From RUG11462 sp045539315 (GTDB lineage Bacteria > Bacillota > Clostridia > Oscillospirales > Acutalibacteraceae), in assembly GCA_045539315.1 (NCBI GenBank), contig JAZQFC010000010.1, positions 62,001 to 126,000 of the forward strand: a stretch of DNA of 64,000 bases, given 5' to 3'. Position 1 is the first letter of the stretch. Each line of letters begins with the position of its first letter. Shown in pieces: positions 17,086 to 25,922 of this stretch. Both the position numbers and the translations under genes were made by a program. The notes beneath the pieces are model-generated. The model made no database searches. It was not told where the DNA came from and saw only the letters and a list, made by a program, of their open reading frames with translations.

Positions 17086-18135
17086 ATGAAAAAATTAAAA
17101 ATCGCAACAAATTTTATAATATTTACCCTTTCTTTTTTATCGCTTTTTATCTGTTATGACTGTGTTGCAAAGGGTGTAACATCGGGACTATATTTGTGCG
17201 CAGATGTAATAATTCCATCTCTTTTTCCAACTCTTTGTGTAACATCATTTTTTGCAAATAGCGGGGTGATTAGCACTTTATCAAAACATTGTCATAAGTT
17301 TTGCAAAAAAGTTTTTAATATGAGCGGTTACTTTTTGCCTGTGTTTTTGATTAGTTTGGTATCAAGTTATCCTGTCGGCGCAACACTTTCAAATCAACTT
17401 TATGAAAACAAAAAAATCTCCCTTGATGAACGTAATAATATGTCAACCGTCTGTTGCTCGGCAGGTCCTGCTTTTATAACACTCGCAGTAGGCGTCGGCA
17501 TACTTCATTCATTTTCTTGTGGAATTTTGCTTCTTGTTTGTCATATTCTCTCTAGCATAACAGTTGCGATTATTATTTCAAGATTTTTTAAATTTAACTA
17601 TTTTTTTAATAAAAACGCCGAAGAAGACTATAGCATTGGTGACGCGCTAGTGCTTGGAATAAATAACGCTTGTAGTTCAATAATATCAATTTGTGGTTAT
17701 ACAATTTTATTTTCAGCGGTTGTAACGGTTATCTCAAAATATTTAAGATTTTCATCTTTTTTCTTGCCAATAGTAGCAATGTTAGAAGTAACAAATGCAG
17801 TTTATACAGTAGCAAGTCAAAATCTATCTTTAGCCATAATCAGCGCAGTTTTAGGCTTTGGTGGTTTTTCAGTAATCTTTCAGATTTCATCGCTTTTGAA
17901 AAATAATCGACCACCACTCTCAAATATAATCATAGCAAGACTATTTCATTCGCTTTTGTCATTCATTTATTGCAGTATTTCATTAAAATTCGTTGATATA
18001 AGCATTCCTGTGTTAAAAAATATAACCCCTGTATTTTCTTTTACAAGTGAGAATTTTTTCTTTTCAGTAGCTTTAATAATGCTTTTAGTGGTGTTTTTAT
18101 GTTACTGCAATAAGTTTTTAAAACAAGAAAATTAA
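17086..18135 (+). CDS. ylbJ: YlbJ-type sporulation integral membrane protein
   Basis: 349-residue polytopic membrane protein with two gate-like (nucleoside-recognition family) halves. YlbJ is a sporulation protein of Firmicutes whose exact role is uncertain. Family landmarks: VTSGLYLCADVIIPSLFPTL, VSSYPVGATLSNQLYE and CCSAGPAFITLAVGVGIL; the second half repeats the pattern (GDALVLGINNACSSI). The start at 17086 rather than 17068 is set by CAAGGAGAG at 17072-17080. It is divergent from yqfC with only 76 bases between them, so both sporulation units share one short control region. Confidence 0.85.
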   Translation: MKKLKIATNFIIFTLSFLSLFICYDCVAKGVTSGLYLCADVIIPSLFPTLCVTSFFANSGVISTLSKHCHKFCKKVFNMSGYFLPVFLISLVSSYPVGATLSNQLYENKKISLDERNNMSTVCCSAGPAFITLAVGVGILHSFSCGILLLVCHILSSITVAIIISRFFKFNYFFNKNAEEDYSIGDALVLGINNACSSIISICGYTILFSAVVTVISKYLRFSSFFLPIVAMLEVTNAVYTVASQNLSLAIISAVLGFGGFSVIFQISSLLKNNRPPLSNIIIARLFHSLLSFIYCSISLKFVDISIPVLKNITPVFSFTSENFFFSVALIMLLVVFLCYCNKFLKQEN

Positions 18136-18202
18136 AATAAAAGTAGATTTTTTAAATATAATGTGTTAAAATGAACTAAAGTATAAAAAAGGGGAGAGTA
18201 AA

Positions 18203-18424
18203 ATGGGCAAAAAATTATATGGCAAAGGCATAGTTCCTGCTTGCGCTTATTGTTCTAAAGGCAGTTTGTCGGCAGATAAATTAAATGTTATGTGCATTAA
18301 AAAAGGTATTGTTAGCGCAGATTTCTCTTGTCGCCGTTTTAAATATGACCCTTTGTTAAGAATTCCAAAAATTCCACCTGAAATAGAAAAATTTACTGCA
18401 GAAGATTTTAAAATAGATGAATAA
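18203..18424 (+). CDS. Conserved small Cys-containing protein
   Basis: 73 residues with a good SD (AAGGGGAG) and a terminator directly behind. Cys positions form CAYC...C...C (PACAYCSKGSL, NVMCIKKG, DFSCRRFKYDPL), a likely small zinc-binding fold; the C-terminal part (FKYDPLLRIPKIPPEIEKF) is a basic/proline-rich tail. I recognise the general pattern from Clostridia proteins annotated only as hypothetical and cannot assign a function. It is a single gene. Confidence 0.75.
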   Translation: MGKKLYGKGIVPACAYCSKGSLSADKLNVMCIKKGIVSADFSCRRFKYDPLLRIPKIPPEIEKFTAEDFKIDE

Positions 18425-18425
18425 A

Positions 18426-18457
18426 AAAAGGAGGCTTTCAAGCCTCCTTTTTTGTTT
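18426..18457. terminator. Bidirectional terminator
   Basis: AAAAAAGGAGGCTT/AAGCCTCCTTTTTT stem with a small loop between the plus-strand 73-residue gene and the minus-strand rpiB. Confidence 0.88.
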
Positions 18458-18467
18458 TGATAATTAA

Positions 18468-18911
18468 TTAAAACTCGCCGTTTTCAATTTTTTCAATTTT
18501 ATCAAGTCTGTTTTGATGTCTGCCACCTTCATATTCGGTGTTAAGGAAAATATCAACCAATTCAAGCGCAAACAAATCGCCCAAAACTCTGCCACCCAAA
18601 CAAAGAATATTTGTGTTGTTATGAAGTCTTGTAAATTTTGTAGAAAAATGGTCAGTACAAACTGCCGCGCGAATACCTTTAACTTTGTTAGCAGCAATAG
18701 ACATACCAATACCGGTACCGCAAACTAAAATACCTTTTTCTGCCTCGCCGGAAGATACACATTGTGCAACAGGATAAGCAGTATCAGGGTAGTCAATACT
18801 CTTTCCGTCAAAAGTGCCGAAAAACTTATATTCGATACCTTTTTCGTCAAAATCTTTCATAATTTTCACGGCTAATTCATAGCCGCCGTGGTCACAACCA
18901 ATTGCTATCAT
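18468..18911 (-). CDS. rpiB: Ribose-5-phosphate isomerase B
   Basis: 147-residue RpiB interconverting ribulose-5-phosphate and ribose-5-phosphate in the pentose phosphate pathway. GCDHGGYELA at the N-terminus binds the phosphate/opens the ring, and ILVCGTGIGMSIAANK carries the catalytic Cys and anion hole; the HNNTNILCLGGR strand is also typical. Full length. It is the last gene of the phoH-to-rpiB run, starting 2 bases after the tsaB stop, and ends at a strong terminator. Confidence 0.95.
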   Translation of the reverse strand: MIAIGCDHGGYELAVKIMKDFDEKGIEYKFFGTFDGKSIDYPDTAYPVAQCVSSGEAEKGILVCGTGIGMSIAANKVKGIRAAVCTDHFSTKFTRLHNNTNILCLGGRVLGDLFALELVDIFLNTEYEGGRHQNRLDKIEKIENGEF

Positions 18912-18913
18912 CT

Positions 18914-19603
18914 TTATTTCTCCTTACGTTTTAATAATTCTCTGCTTGCTTGTGGTAATCTCAAATAAGCAGGTGATATTTTATCGGGGCTTTGAGCCTC
19001 GTTAATGTACTTTTTTCCTAATGCACAAATATTACTTGCATGTGGTAATCTCACACATTCGTCTGCGATTTCGAACTCAATTTCTTTAAAGTTTTTCTCG
19101 CAAACTGCAGTGCCATCGCCACAAAGAATAATAGGTTTTTCTATAGTTTTAAGTTCTTTTTCAAGGTCTTCAATAGAAATTGCTCTATCGTCACAAAGGC
19201 GAACAAGGTCGCCATTTTGCTCTTCAAAAAGTGCGTTGTAAACTTGATTACATCTTGCGTCCATAACCGCACAGAAAACACCATCGTGGTGTTCACTTGC
19301 AGTTTGCGCAATTGCTTCAAGAGTTGATACGCAAACACAAGGTGTTGAGTAAGGCGCCGCCATTCCTTTAACAGTAGCCATTCCAATTCGAAGCCCTGTA
19401 AATGAGCCAGGTCCTTTTGTAATCGCAATTAAATCAATATCTTTAACTTCGAGTTTGGCGTCAGTTAAAACCTCGTTAATCATAGGCAAAAGTGTCTGCG
19501 AATGAGTAAGCCCATTGTTAACGATTTTTCCTATAATTTTGTTATCATTTAAAACTGCAACAGAGCAACTAATACTTGATGAATCAATACCTAAAATTTT
19601 CAT
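18914..19603 (-). CDS. tsaB: tRNA t6A biosynthesis protein TsaB
   Basis: 229-residue inactive ASKHA-fold partner of TsaD in the threonylcarbamoyl-adenosine (t6A37) tRNA modification complex. MKILGIDSSSISCSVAVL, TKGPGSFTGLRIGMATVKG and the C-terminal SPAYLR are diagnostic. The start overlaps the tsaE stop by 4 bases, so the two are coupled. TsaD and TsaC are not in this window. Confidence 0.95.
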   Translation of the reverse strand: MKILGIDSSSISCSVAVLNDNKIIGKIVNNGLTHSQTLLPMINEVLTDAKLEVKDIDLIAITKGPGSFTGLRIGMATVKGMAAPYSTPCVCVSTLEAIAQTASEHHDGVFCAVMDARCNQVYNALFEEQNGDLVRLCDDRAISIEDLEKELKTIEKPIILCGDGTAVCEKNFKEIEFEIADECVRLPHASNICALGKKYINEAQSPDKISPAYLRLPQASRELLKRKEK

Positions 19604-20025
19604 AAATCTAGTCCTTCTATTTCAAAAATTCTTGTTGTTTCATCTTCGCCACCGCAAATGGTAAGTTTAATATGGTTTTCTGGGAGCACATTTTCAATGT
19701 TTTCACTCCACTCGCAAACCACAACGCCACCCATTTCGCAGTAGTTAAAAAAGTCTGTTGAATAAAGGTCGTCAAATGTTTCAATTCTATACATATCAAA
19801 ATGATAAACATTGAGCCTGCCACCGTTATATTCATTTATAATTGCAAAGGTAGGGGAAGAAGCCTCGCCTTCGTATCCTAGCGCTTTTACAAGGTATCTT
19901 GTAAAAGTTGTTTTTCCCATTCCCATACCGCCGAAAAAAGCAATGAAATCGTTTGGTTTTAATTTGTCTGCAATTTTTTCAGCGATAAGTTTAGTATCTT
20001 TTTCTGATTTAGAAATAAATTTCAT
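19600..20025 (-). CDS. tsaE: tRNA t6A biosynthesis ATPase TsaE
   Basis: 141-residue P-loop ATPase that drives cycling of the TsaBD complex. Walker A is GGMGMGKT at about residues 34-41, followed by the family region ASSPTFAIINEYNGG, YHFDMYRIE and VVCEWSENIE. One base separates its ATG from the rodA stop. Confidence 0.95.
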   Translation of the reverse strand: MKFISKSEKDTKLIAEKIADKLKPNDFIAFFGGMGMGKTTFTRYLVKALGYEGEASSPTFAIINEYNGGRLNVYHFDMYRIETFDDLYSTDFFNYCEMGGVVVCEWSENIENVLPENHIKLTICGGEDETTRIFEIEGLDL

Positions 20026-20026
20026 T

Positions 20027-21166
20027 TTAGCCTTTATCCCTTAAATAAATAGTTCTCATAAATCTGTTTTTATATACCGATAGCACAAGCCCCACACTTA
20101 TAAACAAACAAACAAGTGAAGAACCGCCGGCAGAGAAAAACGGAAGTGTTACACCGATAACAGGAAGAAGCGCCATAACCATTCCTGTGTTTATAATCAA
20201 CTGTGCCGCAAGCATACCAAAAGCGCCTGCGCAAATGATTTTACCGGTAATATCTTTTGAAACCGTGCTTATATAAATAACACGAATAACAATTAAAACA
20301 AGAACAGCAAAAACCGCAAGACAACCGATAAGTCCTAATTCTTCGCCAGCAACTGTTAAAATAAAGTCGTTGTGCGCTTCAGGAACACCAAGTGTTTGAG
20401 TTTTAGCGCCATTCATATACCCTTGACCAAAAACTCCACCTGAACCGATAGCCTTAATTGATTGCAATTGTTGATAACCATAACCTTTTGCGTCTGCTTC
20501 AAGGTCTAAAATAACTTTAAATCTTTCTTTTTGATATTCAGATAAAACAAATATCCAAGCAAAAGGAGCGGCAACTGCAACCCCACCAAGACCGATAAGG
20601 AAGTAACGAGGTCTAACACCTGCCATATACATCATACAAAGGAAAATTATCACCATAACGGTAACAGTACCAAGGTCTTTTTGCAAAATCATAACAATTG
20701 CCGGAGCGCAAAGACCATGAAGAGTAAGCAAAATAATATTACCTATATTGTTAATATCTTCAGGTTTAATAGAAGAAACATGCTTTGCAAAAGTTAAAAT
20801 CATAAAGATTTTAATAAGTTCACTAACCTGAAAAGAAATGCCGAAAATACTAAGCCAAGCCTTGTTATCAGAGCCGGTAGGAGTGATACCGAATTTATAT
20901 GTAACAAGCAGTAAAACAACGCCAATAACAATATAAACCGGCCAAAATTTAGTTAAAAACGAATAATCAAACAACGAGATAAATATAGCAACGCCAAGCC
21001 CTAAAATTAAAGCGACTAATTGCACAATTAATTGTTCTGCGCCATACATATTAGTAGCCGAGTAAATAAGCGCCGAGCCATAAAGCGAAGCGGCTATGCA
21101 TAAAAGCAAAAGAATTTTATCGGTTTCTCTGATATAATCGGCAATGTTTTGTCCAAATTTTCTCAA
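20027..21166 (-). CDS. rodA: RodA, SEDS peptidoglycan glycosyltransferase
   Basis: 379 residues, about ten membrane segments. SEDS family polymerase of the elongation machinery that makes glycan strands from lipid II. The loops carry the hallmarks FQVSELIKIFMILTFAKH, YQQLQSIKAIGSGG, PEAHNDFILTVAGEELG and GVTLPFFSAGGSS. RodA rather than FtsW because of the HNDFI loop and the absence of a divisome context. It sits between mutS2 and tsaE. A second SEDS protein, fused to an FHA domain, is at 28187. Confidence 0.93.
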   Translation of the reverse strand: MRKFGQNIADYIRETDKILLLLCIAASLYGSALIYSATNMYGAEQLIVQLVALILGLGVAIFISLFDYSFLTKFWPVYIVIGVVLLLVTYKFGITPTGSDNKAWLSIFGISFQVSELIKIFMILTFAKHVSSIKPEDINNIGNIILLTLHGLCAPAIVMILQKDLGTVTVMVIIFLCMMYMAGVRPRYFLIGLGGVAVAAPFAWIFVLSEYQKERFKVILDLEADAKGYGYQQLQSIKAIGSGGVFGQGYMNGAKTQTLGVPEAHNDFILTVAGEELGLIGCLAVFAVLVLIVIRVIYISTVSKDITGKIICAGAFGMLAAQLIINTGMVMALLPVIGVTLPFFSAGGSSLVCLFISVGLVLSVYKNRFMRTIYLRDKG

Positions 21167-21188
21167 AATGCAATTTCCTTTCTAAAGT

Positions 21189-23549
21189 CTATTTTAATTC
21201 AACAATAGTAACGCCATCTTCACCCTCGCCAAAAAGACCAACTCTGAATGTTCTTACAGATGGGTGACGGCGTAAAAATGTTTGCACACCTTTTCTAAGT
21301 GCACCTGTGCCTTTTCCGTGAATAATAGTAAATTGATTTATTGAGCCTAGTTGCGCGTTATCAATAAATCTGTCAATATCCATAACTGCCTCATCAACAG
21401 TCATACCACGCACGTCAATTTCAAGCGAAGCAGAGCGAGTAGCCTTTGAATCAACCCCTGTGCGCCTTACAACTGATTTTGGAATATTAACTTTCTTTTC
21501 TTCAACAAGTCTAACAGTATCAGCAGAAATTTTCATTTTCATAATTCCTGCTTGAACTTGAATCTTGTTTTTGCTGTCAGGAATGGTAAGCACAACCGCT
21601 TTTGTGTTAGTATCAGGCATTAAAACAGTATCGCCAATTTTCAAAGGTCTTGGCAGTTTATAATCGTCTTTATACTTTTTGCCTGAAGAAGCAATATTTT
21701 CTAGTTTGTTAAAACTTTTTCTAGCAAGTTCTTCGGCTTTTTGAGCGGCTTCTTTAGAGCCTTGTTTTTTAAGTTTTTGCAATTCATCTAAAAGCCTGTT
21801 AGCCTCAATTCGAGCATTATCTGTAATAATTCTCGCTTGCGCTTTAGCATCTTCAATTTTTTTGTTATATTCCTGACGCAAAGTTTCAGATTTTGCATTT
21901 GCCTCATCTGCTTGACGTTTAGCCTTTGCTAATTTTTCTTCTGCGTCTCTAATTTTATCATCAAATTCTTTTTGTCTTGACTGCAACTGCTCAACAACTC
22001 GTTCAAATCTGTTGTTATCTGCTGAAATTAGTCCTTTAGCACGATTAATAACAGACTCGTCCATTCCAAGTTTTGAAGAAATCGCAAAAGCGTTTGATTT
22101 ACCGGGAACGCCAACCAAAAGTCTGTAAGTAGGGGCGAGTGTCTTAACATCAAATTCGCAACAAGCGTTTTCAACACCATCAGTATCAAGCGCGTATGCT
22201 TTAAGTTCAGCATAGTGAGTTGTAGCCGAAAGGGTAGCGCCAAATTTTCTAAATGACTCTAAAATTGCAGCAGCGAGCGCCGCGCCTTCAACAGGGTCAG
22301 TACCGGAACACAATTCATCAAGCAACACAAGTGAATTGTTATCAACAGTATCTAAAATTGAAACAATATTTTTAATGTGCGAAGAAAAAGTTGAGAGAGA
22401 CTGCTCAATGCTTTGCTCATCGCCAATATCAGAATAAATATTGTTAAAAACGGCTACTTCACTACCGGCAGAACAAGGAATCAAAAGCCCACTAGCCGCC
22501 ATAAGAGAAAGCAGTCCTATTGTTTTAATAGTAACAGTTTTACCACCGGTGTTAGGGCCGGTAATAATAAGCATTTTATAATCTTTGCCAAGAGTTACAT
22601 TGATAGGCACAACTGTTTGTTTATCAAGCAAAGGGTGTCTTGCATTTTTCAAATCAATATAACAATTATCATTCAAAATCGGCTTTGTAGCGTCCATTTT
22701 TTGCGCTAACTTTGCTTTGCCGAAAATATAATCAAGTTCAACTAAAATCCAAAGCGAATTTAAAATAGAATCTTTAACTTCAGCGCATTCAGCAGAAATC
22801 TCGAATAAAATTCGCTCGATTTCTTCTTGCTCTTTTGATTTAAGTATCTTAATTTCATTGTTAGCCTCAACTACAGCCATAGGCTCAATAAAAACAGTTG
22901 AGCCTGTAGAAGAAGTATCATGAACAAGGCCTGAAACTTCAGATTTATATTCCGCTTTAACAGGCACAACATATCTGCCATTGCGTTGAGTAACAATAGC
23001 GTCTTGCAAAAACTTTTGATAAGAAGATGAACGAGTGATTTTTTCTAATTTTTCTCTAATAGAGTTGCTAATGCTAATCATTTTTCTTCTTATAGCAAAA
23101 AGAGTATCAGAAGCATTATCGTTTAATTCTTCTTCGTTTCTTATACAAGTAAAAATTTTATCACGCAAACGCTTGTTTTCATAAAGATTTGCAAAATAAG
23201 TATCAATAGAAGTAGAAATACCTTCAGAATGTGAACGCCATTCTTTAATGCTTTCAACATTTTTCAAAACTTCGCCGATTCTCAAAATTTCTGTGTTGTT
23301 CAACATACCGCCAGAAGCCGCGCGAGTAAGAGGAGCGGTAACATCTTTAGTACCTGAAAAAGACGGTGTTGAAAACCCGCAAATGAGTTTATAAGCATCA
23401 TCAGTTTTTTCTATTAAATTTTTCGCTTTTTGAAGGTCGTTAAGCGGTGTTGTTTCAAGCGCTTTGTTTTTAGCGCCTTCTGACACACAACACTTTTCGA
23501 GCAACATACAAATTTTATCAAACTCAAGTGCTTTGTAATGTTTGTTCAT
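21189..23549 (-). CDS. mutS2: MutS2 ATPase/endonuclease
   Basis: 786 residues. Known as a suppressor of recombination and, in Bacillus, a collided-ribosome rescue factor. The ATPase core has Walker A GPNTGGKTVTIKTIGL, Walker B region LVLLDELCSGTDP and ATTHYAELKAYA; a coiled coil spans about 500-620 and the C-terminal Smr nuclease domain carries EIDVRGMTVDEA and IIHGKGTGALRKG. A GAGGA site is at the end of recO. Confidence 0.96.
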   Translation of the reverse strand: MNKHYKALEFDKICMLLEKCCVSEGAKNKALETTPLNDLQKAKNLIEKTDDAYKLICGFSTPSFSGTKDVTAPLTRAASGGMLNNTEILRIGEVLKNVESIKEWRSHSEGISTSIDTYFANLYENKRLRDKIFTCIRNEEELNDNASDTLFAIRRKMISISNSIREKLEKITRSSSYQKFLQDAIVTQRNGRYVVPVKAEYKSEVSGLVHDTSSTGSTVFIEPMAVVEANNEIKILKSKEQEEIERILFEISAECAEVKDSILNSLWILVELDYIFGKAKLAQKMDATKPILNDNCYIDLKNARHPLLDKQTVVPINVTLGKDYKMLIITGPNTGGKTVTIKTIGLLSLMAASGLLIPCSAGSEVAVFNNIYSDIGDEQSIEQSLSTFSSHIKNIVSILDTVDNNSLVLLDELCSGTDPVEGAALAAAILESFRKFGATLSATTHYAELKAYALDTDGVENACCEFDVKTLAPTYRLLVGVPGKSNAFAISSKLGMDESVINRAKGLISADNNRFERVVEQLQSRQKEFDDKIRDAEEKLAKAKRQADEANAKSETLRQEYNKKIEDAKAQARIITDNARIEANRLLDELQKLKKQGSKEAAQKAEELARKSFNKLENIASSGKKYKDDYKLPRPLKIGDTVLMPDTNTKAVVLTIPDSKNKIQVQAGIMKMKISADTVRLVEEKKVNIPKSVVRRTGVDSKATRSASLEIDVRGMTVDEAVMDIDRFIDNAQLGSINQFTIIHGKGTGALRKGVQTFLRRHPSVRTFRVGLFGEGEDGVTIVELK

Positions 23550-23557
23550 TTTAAAAA

Positions 23558-24298
23558 TTACATCCTCATTTGTTTATAAAAATCAAGTGTATTATAGTTT
23601 TTTTCAGTTTGCGCAAGTAAATATCTCTCGGTTATATCTGCTAAAATCTTTTCGCTATCACTATTGATTTTAAAAGAAAACATCTTTTTCTCATCTTGAT
23701 AGATAATATGACAAAGCGAAGCAAAAACGCTATTAGGAATAGAAATAAAACGCTCGCTTTTGCAGTTCTCACAACAAATAACACCGTTTAAAATATCAAA
23801 ACCTACGCTATCTAATTTTTTAGTTTTACATATAGTACAACGAGAAAAATCAGGACAATAACCGGAATATTCAAGAATTTTCATCTCAAAAATTGCTTTT
23901 ATCATTTCTTGCGAGCGCTTGTTTTCACATAAAAGGTGCAAACAGTTAAGAGTAAGTCTTAAATAATTATCCGCATTTTCATATTCAGGCGCTAAATTCA
24001 TTAATAATTCACAAAAATAACCTGCGAGAGCCAAAGCAGAAATATCATTTCTAAGCCCAAAAAATATCTCTTTGCTTGAAGCAGAATTAATCTTATATGT
24101 ATCTCGGGACTGATAAATATTCAATTCCGAGTATGAAAGCAAAGAAGTAGCCGAAATATTTCTCGATTTTATTTTCAAAGCGCCAGGGGCAAATGCACGA
24201 ATAAGCCCTAAATCTTCAGTTAAAACTGTAACAAGGCGGTCAGCTTCGCCAACCTTTTGTTCCTTGATTATCAAACCCTTGGTTGCTATAAGGCTCAA
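23558..24298 (-). CDS. recO: DNA repair protein RecO
   Basis: 246 residues if started at TTG 24298, which is 9 bases after AGGAGG; an in-frame ATG at 24319 has no ribosome site and would put the SD inside the gene. OB-fold N-terminus (KGLIIKEQKVGEADRLVTVL, FAPGALKIKS) and a four-Cys zinc motif (CPDFSRCTIC, then CCENC) are present. RecO loads RecA on SSB-coated DNA. The 5' end overlaps yqzL by about 59 bases. Confidence 0.93.
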   Translation of the reverse strand: MSLIATKGLIIKEQKVGEADRLVTVLTEDLGLIRAFAPGALKIKSRNISATSLLSYSELNIYQSRDTYKINSASSKEIFFGLRNDISALALAGYFCELLMNLAPEYENADNYLRLTLNCLHLLCENKRSQEMIKAIFEMKILEYSGYCPDFSRCTICKTKKLDSVGFDILNGVICCENCKSERFISIPNSVFASLCHIIYQDEKKMFSFKINSDSEKILADITERYLLAQTEKNYNTLDFYKQMRM

Positions 24299-24401
24299 AC
24301 TTGTTTGCCTCCTTTTCATAAAAATCCTGATTTTTATATTTTAAATAATCATCTATTTTTCCGCTATTCATAAAGTTTTGCCATAAGTCTTTTTGTTCCA
24401 A
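24240..24401 (-). CDS. yqzL: YqzL-like small protein
   Basis: 53 residues from TTG 24401, 9 bases after AGGAG. An ATG three codons earlier (24410) directly abuts that site and is unlikely. The first 25 residues, MEQKDLWQNFMNSGKIDDYLKYK written in part, follow the YqzL pattern W-x-x-F-x-x-(T/S)G-x-(I/V)-x-x-Y-L-x-(F/Y)K. In Bacillus yqzL also lies between era and recO, so position supports the call. The C-terminal half is Asn/Gln-rich and not conserved to my knowledge. Function unknown. Confidence 0.72.
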   Translation of the reverse strand: MEQKDLWQNFMNSGKIDDYLKYKNQDFYEKEANKFEPYSNQGFDNQGTKGWRS

Positions 24402-24512
24402 GAAAAACATCTCCTAAAAATCTTGTATTAAGATTTTTTGAAGTTTTTAAGACTTTATAAATGGAAAAAATATAAAGGTGCAAAAAACCCTTTATTTATG
24501 CTAAACGGAAAT

Positions 24513-25406
24513 TTAATCCAACCCAAGACCGTGAATAATACTGTTAGAAGTTCGCCAATTTTCTCTAACTTTAACCCAAAGTTTAAGGTTAACTTTAATC
24601 TCAAAAAAGTTCTCAAGGTCGGCTCTTGCTCTTGAGCCGATTTTTTTCAAAGTCTGCCCACCTTTGCCAATGATAATGCCTTTGTGACTTTGGCGCTCAC
24701 AGTAAATAGCAGCGTCAATATCAAGAATATCAGCGTTATCTCTTTCAGAGAATCGCTCAATATCAACTGCAATTCCGTGAGGCACTTCCTTATCAAGACA
24801 ACGAAGCAATTTTTCTCTTATTAGTTCGGCAGTGATAACTCTTTCAGGTTGGTCGGTAAACGAATTTTCATCAAAAAAGTGAACAGAAGGTACCGCAAAT
24901 TTTTCTAATTCTTCTAAAAGAATGTCAAGACCTTCGGCACTTTTTGCACTAACAGGAACAACCGCCGAAAAATCAAACATTTGCGAATAATTTGAAATAA
25001 TTTCAAAAAGTTCTTCTTTTTCTTTAAGCAAGTCAATTTTATTAATAGCCAAAACTGCCTTTAATTTACGCTTTTTAAATTTTTCAATAAGTTCTTGCTC
25101 GGCAGGAGTAATTTTTGAATTCGCTTCAACAACCAAAAGGCAACAGTCAACATCAGTCATACCTTCATTAACTGCTTTTACCATATGTTCGCCTAAAGTG
25201 TTTTTAGGTTTATGAAGACCGGGTGTATCAATAAAAACAAGTTGCATTTCATCTTTTGTAATAATACCCGAAATTTTTGTTCTTGTAGTTTGTGGTTTGT
25301 CAGAAACAATTGCAATTTTTTGTCCCACAAGTTTATTTAGTATTGAAGATTTGCCGGCATTTGGTTTGCCAACAATAGCAATAAATGCAGAAGTAGTATT
25401 ACTCAT
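24513..25406 (-). CDS. era: Ribosome-assembly GTPase Era
   Basis: 297 residues. G1 GKPNAGKS (13-20), G2 QTTRTKISGI, G3 DTPGLHKPK, G4 NKID, and a C-terminal KH domain with GIIIGKGGQTLKKIGSRAR. Era binds the 3' end of 16S rRNA in 30S maturation. It begins 9 bases after the ybeY stop. There is a 111-base gap to yqzL with no clear terminator. Confidence 0.97.
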   Translation of the reverse strand: MSNTTSAFIAIVGKPNAGKSSILNKLVGQKIAIVSDKPQTTRTKISGIITKDEMQLVFIDTPGLHKPKNTLGEHMVKAVNEGMTDVDCCLLVVEANSKITPAEQELIEKFKKRKLKAVLAINKIDLLKEKEELFEIISNYSQMFDFSAVVPVSAKSAEGLDILLEELEKFAVPSVHFFDENSFTDQPERVITAELIREKLLRCLDKEVPHGIAVDIERFSERDNADILDIDAAIYCERQSHKGIIIGKGGQTLKKIGSRARADLENFFEIKVNLKLWVKVRENWRTSNSIIHGLGLD

Positions 25407-25415
25407 ATTTCTCCT

Positions 25416-25901
25416 TTAAGTTAAATCTCTTGGTTGACCAACGAGATTCATAACTTCCTCTTCTTTTTCTCTCATATTTGTAGCTTCAATTCCACCGTTA
25501 ACGTGGTCGTATCCTAAAAGGTGAAGCATAGAGTGAGTAGTTAAATAACCTAATTCTCTTCTTACTGTGTGGTCATATTCTTCTGCTTGAGCGAATGCTC
25601 TTTCAGCAGAAATAATAACATCACCAAGCATTTTGAAATTAGTTTCAGGGTTTTCAGGATAATCGCCGTTTTCACCCATAGGGAATGAAAGCACATCAGT
25701 AACTTCATCTATTTTACGATATTTAGCGTTAATTTCTTTGATTCTTTCGTTATCAACAAAAGTGATATTCACTTCGTATTCGCCGCTTAAACCTTCGATT
25801 TTTGCAACTGCGTTGCAACATCTTCTAAGCAAAATTCTAATACCTGTTGGAATTTTAACTTTCTTTTGTTCATTTGAAATTATTACTTTAACTTTGTCCA
25901 T
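25416..25901 (-). CDS. ybeY: Endoribonuclease YbeY (rRNA maturation)
   Basis: 161 residues. The zinc-binding motif HSMLHLLGYDHVNG carries the three metal-binding His, and TDVLSFPMGE with LGDVIISAERA are conserved family segments. YbeY acts in 16S 3'-end processing and ribosome quality control, in line with its place beside era and phoH. Confidence 0.96.
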   Translation of the reverse strand: MDKVKVIISNEQKKVKIPTGIRILLRRCCNAVAKIEGLSGEYEVNITFVDNERIKEINAKYRKIDEVTDVLSFPMGENGDYPENPETNFKMLGDVIISAERAFAQAEEYDHTVRRELGYLTTHSMLHLLGYDHVNGGIEATNMREKEEEVMNLVGQPRDLT

Positions 25902-25922
25902 TGTTTTTTCCTTTACTGTTTC

